NCBI GenBank assembly: GCA_038323575.1
Contig: JBBQHB010000011.1
Coordinates: 16,410-80,409 of the forward strand
DNA: 64,000 bases
Source: CAINVV01 sp038323575
Lineage (GTDB): Bacteria > Bacteroidota > Bacteroidia > Bacteroidales > Prolixibacteraceae
Reading direction: 5' to 3'
Numbering within the stretch: the first letter of the stretch is position 1; every line of letters starts with the position of its first letter. The position numbers and the translations under genes are program-made. The notes under the pieces were generated by a model, which saw only the letters and a list, made by a program, of their open reading frames with translations, did no database searches and was not told the DNA's origin. This document shows, piece after piece, positions 62,660-64,000 of the stretch.

Positions 62660-62684
62660 TTAAACGCTGTCATGATAAACTAAC

Positions 62685-63794
62685 ATGGTTCAATTCCGGA
62701 TTCTGATTCTGTTATTATTGGGTCTTTTACTGAAGCTTCCGCTTTCCGGTCAGCAAAGCTGGTCCATTTTCAGGGGCAACCAGCAACTGACCGGTACGAC
62801 CTCTCAAATTGTACCGGAAATCCCCCGTTTGTTGTTTTCATTCCCTACCGGGGATGATATCAAAGCCTCACCGGTGGTTTCAGGGCAAACTATCTACTGC
62901 GGATCCACCGATGGGCATATGTACGCCATCGGATTTGACGGCAAACTAAAATGGAAATTTGTCTCAGGAAACGCCATCGAAGCGCCTGCACTGCTGATCG
63001 AAAATTCCGTAGTTTTCGGAACGCTCGACGGGTGGCTTTTCAGGTTGGACGAAAAATCCGGTAAGGAAATATGGAAATACAAAACCGACAACCAGATTAT
63101 GGGCTCTGCCAACTGGTACAAATACGGTTCCAATATCCGGCTATTGGTGGGCAGCTATGATTACAACCTGCATGCGGTGGGACTTTCCAAAGGCGACAGC
63201 ATCTGGCGGTATGAATCCGACAACTACATTAACGGAGCTCCGGCCATTTACGGGAAATATGCTGTTTTCGGCGGCTGCGATGGTTTTGTGCACCTGGTGA
63301 ATATCGAAACCGGAAAAGTATTCAGGAAAATTGATCTCCAGACTTACATCGCCTCATCTCCTTTGATTGAAGGCCACCTGGCTTATGTCGGCGATTATGA
63401 AGGACGATTTTTCTGCATCGACCTGGATGCCGGTAAAGTAGTCTGGAGCTACAAAGAACCGGATAAGAACCTCCCTTTCATCGCTTCTCCTGCAATGAGC
63501 GGAAATTTCATTGTAATAGGAAACCAGGATCGTTTTCTTTACTGCCTGGACAAAATTTCAGGAAAAGTGATCTGGAAGGTAAAAACAAGTAACCGAATCG
63601 AATCTTCTTCCGTTATAGCAGGTGAAAGGGTAATTACCGGCACCATGGACGGGATGCTCTATATCCACGATCTGAAAACCGGAAAAGAGCTCTGGAAATA
63701 TGAGCTTGGCAGTCCGATTCTCGGAAATGCGGCCGTCGCTTCAGGAAAGATTGTCGTTGGCGCCGGTGACGGGAGGATTTATGTGTTTGGGTAG
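62685..63794 (+). CDS. Secreted PQQ-like (BamB-like) beta-propeller protein
   Basis: A 369-residue exported protein: signal peptide ILILLLLGLLLKLPLSGQ, then SWSIFRGNQQLTG and seven or so regular blades. These include DEKSGKEIWKYKT, IETGKVFRKIDL, DLDAGKVVWSYKE, DKISGKVIWKVKT and DLKTGKELWKYEL. The blades are more regular than in the other propellers here, as in BamB-like proteins, but it is not a lipoprotein. It has its own upstream region after the antisense small gene, so it may be separately expressed. A repeat block follows the stop directly. Confidence 0.88.
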   Translation: MVQFRILILLLLGLLLKLPLSGQQSWSIFRGNQQLTGTTSQIVPEIPRLLFSFPTGDDIKASPVVSGQTIYCGSTDGHMYAIGFDGKLKWKFVSGNAIEAPALLIENSVVFGTLDGWLFRLDEKSGKEIWKYKTDNQIMGSANWYKYGSNIRLLVGSYDYNLHAVGLSKGDSIWRYESDNYINGAPAIYGKYAVFGGCDGFVHLVNIETGKVFRKIDLQTYIASSPLIEGHLAYVGDYEGRFFCIDLDAGKVVWSYKEPDKNLPFIASPAMSGNFIVIGNQDRFLYCLDKISGKVIWKVKTSNRIESSSVIAGERVITGTMDGMLYIHDLKTGKELWKYELGSPILGNAAVASGKIVVGAGDGRIYVFG

Positions 63795-63795
63795 G

Positions 63796-64000
63796 TCGAG
63801 GAGGACGGGACGACTGGACGACTGGACGACTTGATGACTGGACGACGGGACGACGGGAGGACTGGATGACGGGACGACTGGATGACGGGACGACTGGACG
63901 ACGGGACGACTGGATGACTGGATGACTGGACGACTGGACGACGGGACGACGGAATGTCAGACTGGAGACTGCGGACTGGAGACTGTGGACTGGAGACTGA
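63796..64000 (+). repeat. Degenerate GACGACTG / GACTGGAGACTG tandem repeat block (cut by window end)
   Basis: From one base after the stop to the window end the sequence is built of GACGACTGGACGACGG-type units, changing to GACTGGAGACTGNGG units in the last 45 bases. This is the same order of unit types as in the blocks at 13433 and 55815. Confidence 0.88.

Noticed and set aside
1..64000. tRNA or rRNA genes, insertion sequences, phage genes
   Set aside because: None recognised by eye; no transposase, integrase or tRNA-like cloverleaf was found in the gaps.

Overview
The window looks like chromosomal DNA of a Bacteroidota bacterium, probably a Bacteroidales-like free-living or sediment organism. 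The evidence is lipoprotein and Sus-era glycosidases (GH20, GH78), a LytTR regulator, a likely type IX secretion C-terminal domain, TAnnTTTG-type promoter elements, poor Shine-Dalgarno sequences, and typical family members such as the ABC-F protein with a decayed second ATP site. This assignment is inferred from gene content, not from a marker gene.

Layout. (1) 1-1783: a CRISPR array of 21 near-identical 37-nt repeats. Beyond its distal end lies one repeat of a different, subtype I-C-like family. No cas genes are in the window. (2) 1.9-17.9 kb: mostly single-gene housekeeping and carbohydrate genes: GH20 hexosaminidase lipoprotein, coiled-coil lipoprotein, ice-binding-like (DUF3494) lipoprotein, LytTR response regulator, ABC-F ATPase, nitroreductase, omega-amidase-like nitrilase, PlsC-type acyltransferase, MutS2, a wrecked metallo-beta-lactamase-fold gene, GH78 rhamnosidase and an esterase. 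(3) 18.2-48.6 kb: a long, almost entirely + strand exopolysaccharide cluster ending in a strong terminator. It has a receiver protein, a receiver-sugar transferase fusion (initiating enzyme), a half-size TolC-like protein, a Wzz/GumC-type co-polymerase with a decayed kinase domain, a hybrid histidine kinase, a Wzx flippase, a Wzy-like polymerase/ligase, five glycosyltransferases, a hexapeptide acyltransferase, a two-module non-ribosomal peptide synthetase with thioesterase, a methyltransferase (opposite strand), a secreted beta-helix protein, a phosphopantetheinyl transferase, UDP-glucose dehydrogenase, UDP-xylose synthase and a stand-alone HPt protein. The likely product is a UDP-glucuronate/xylose-containing exopolysaccharide with a peptide or amino-acyl component, under a His-Asp phosphorelay encoded inside the cluster.

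(4) 48.7-63.8 kb: an unusual cluster that alternates extracytoplasmic beta-propeller proteins (five PQQ-like, one NHL-like) with an electron-transfer chain. The chain consists of a small Tat-exported Cys protein, a NapG-like Tat ferredoxin, a NapH/NosR-like membrane iron-sulfur protein, a NuoE-NuoF-type fusion with extra ferredoxin domains, and a [2Fe-2S]/FAD/[4Fe-4S] oxidoreductase. No terminal catalytic subunit (NapA, hydrogenase, formate dehydrogenase) is visible. This is the best candidate for an undescribed system; the NRPS-in-exopolysaccharide cluster is the second.

Intergenic DNA carries several repeat families. There are three blocks of degenerate GACTGNG/GACGACTG tandem repeats directly after stop codons, at 13.4, 55.8 and 63.8 kb. 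Two of these are followed by a GCCGCNTAGCGG hairpin. There is also a 33-bp perfect palindrome at 60.6 kb and an AAAGGAT tandem repeat at 54.5 kb. A 57-residue antisense gene at 62.2-62.4 kb is easily missed.
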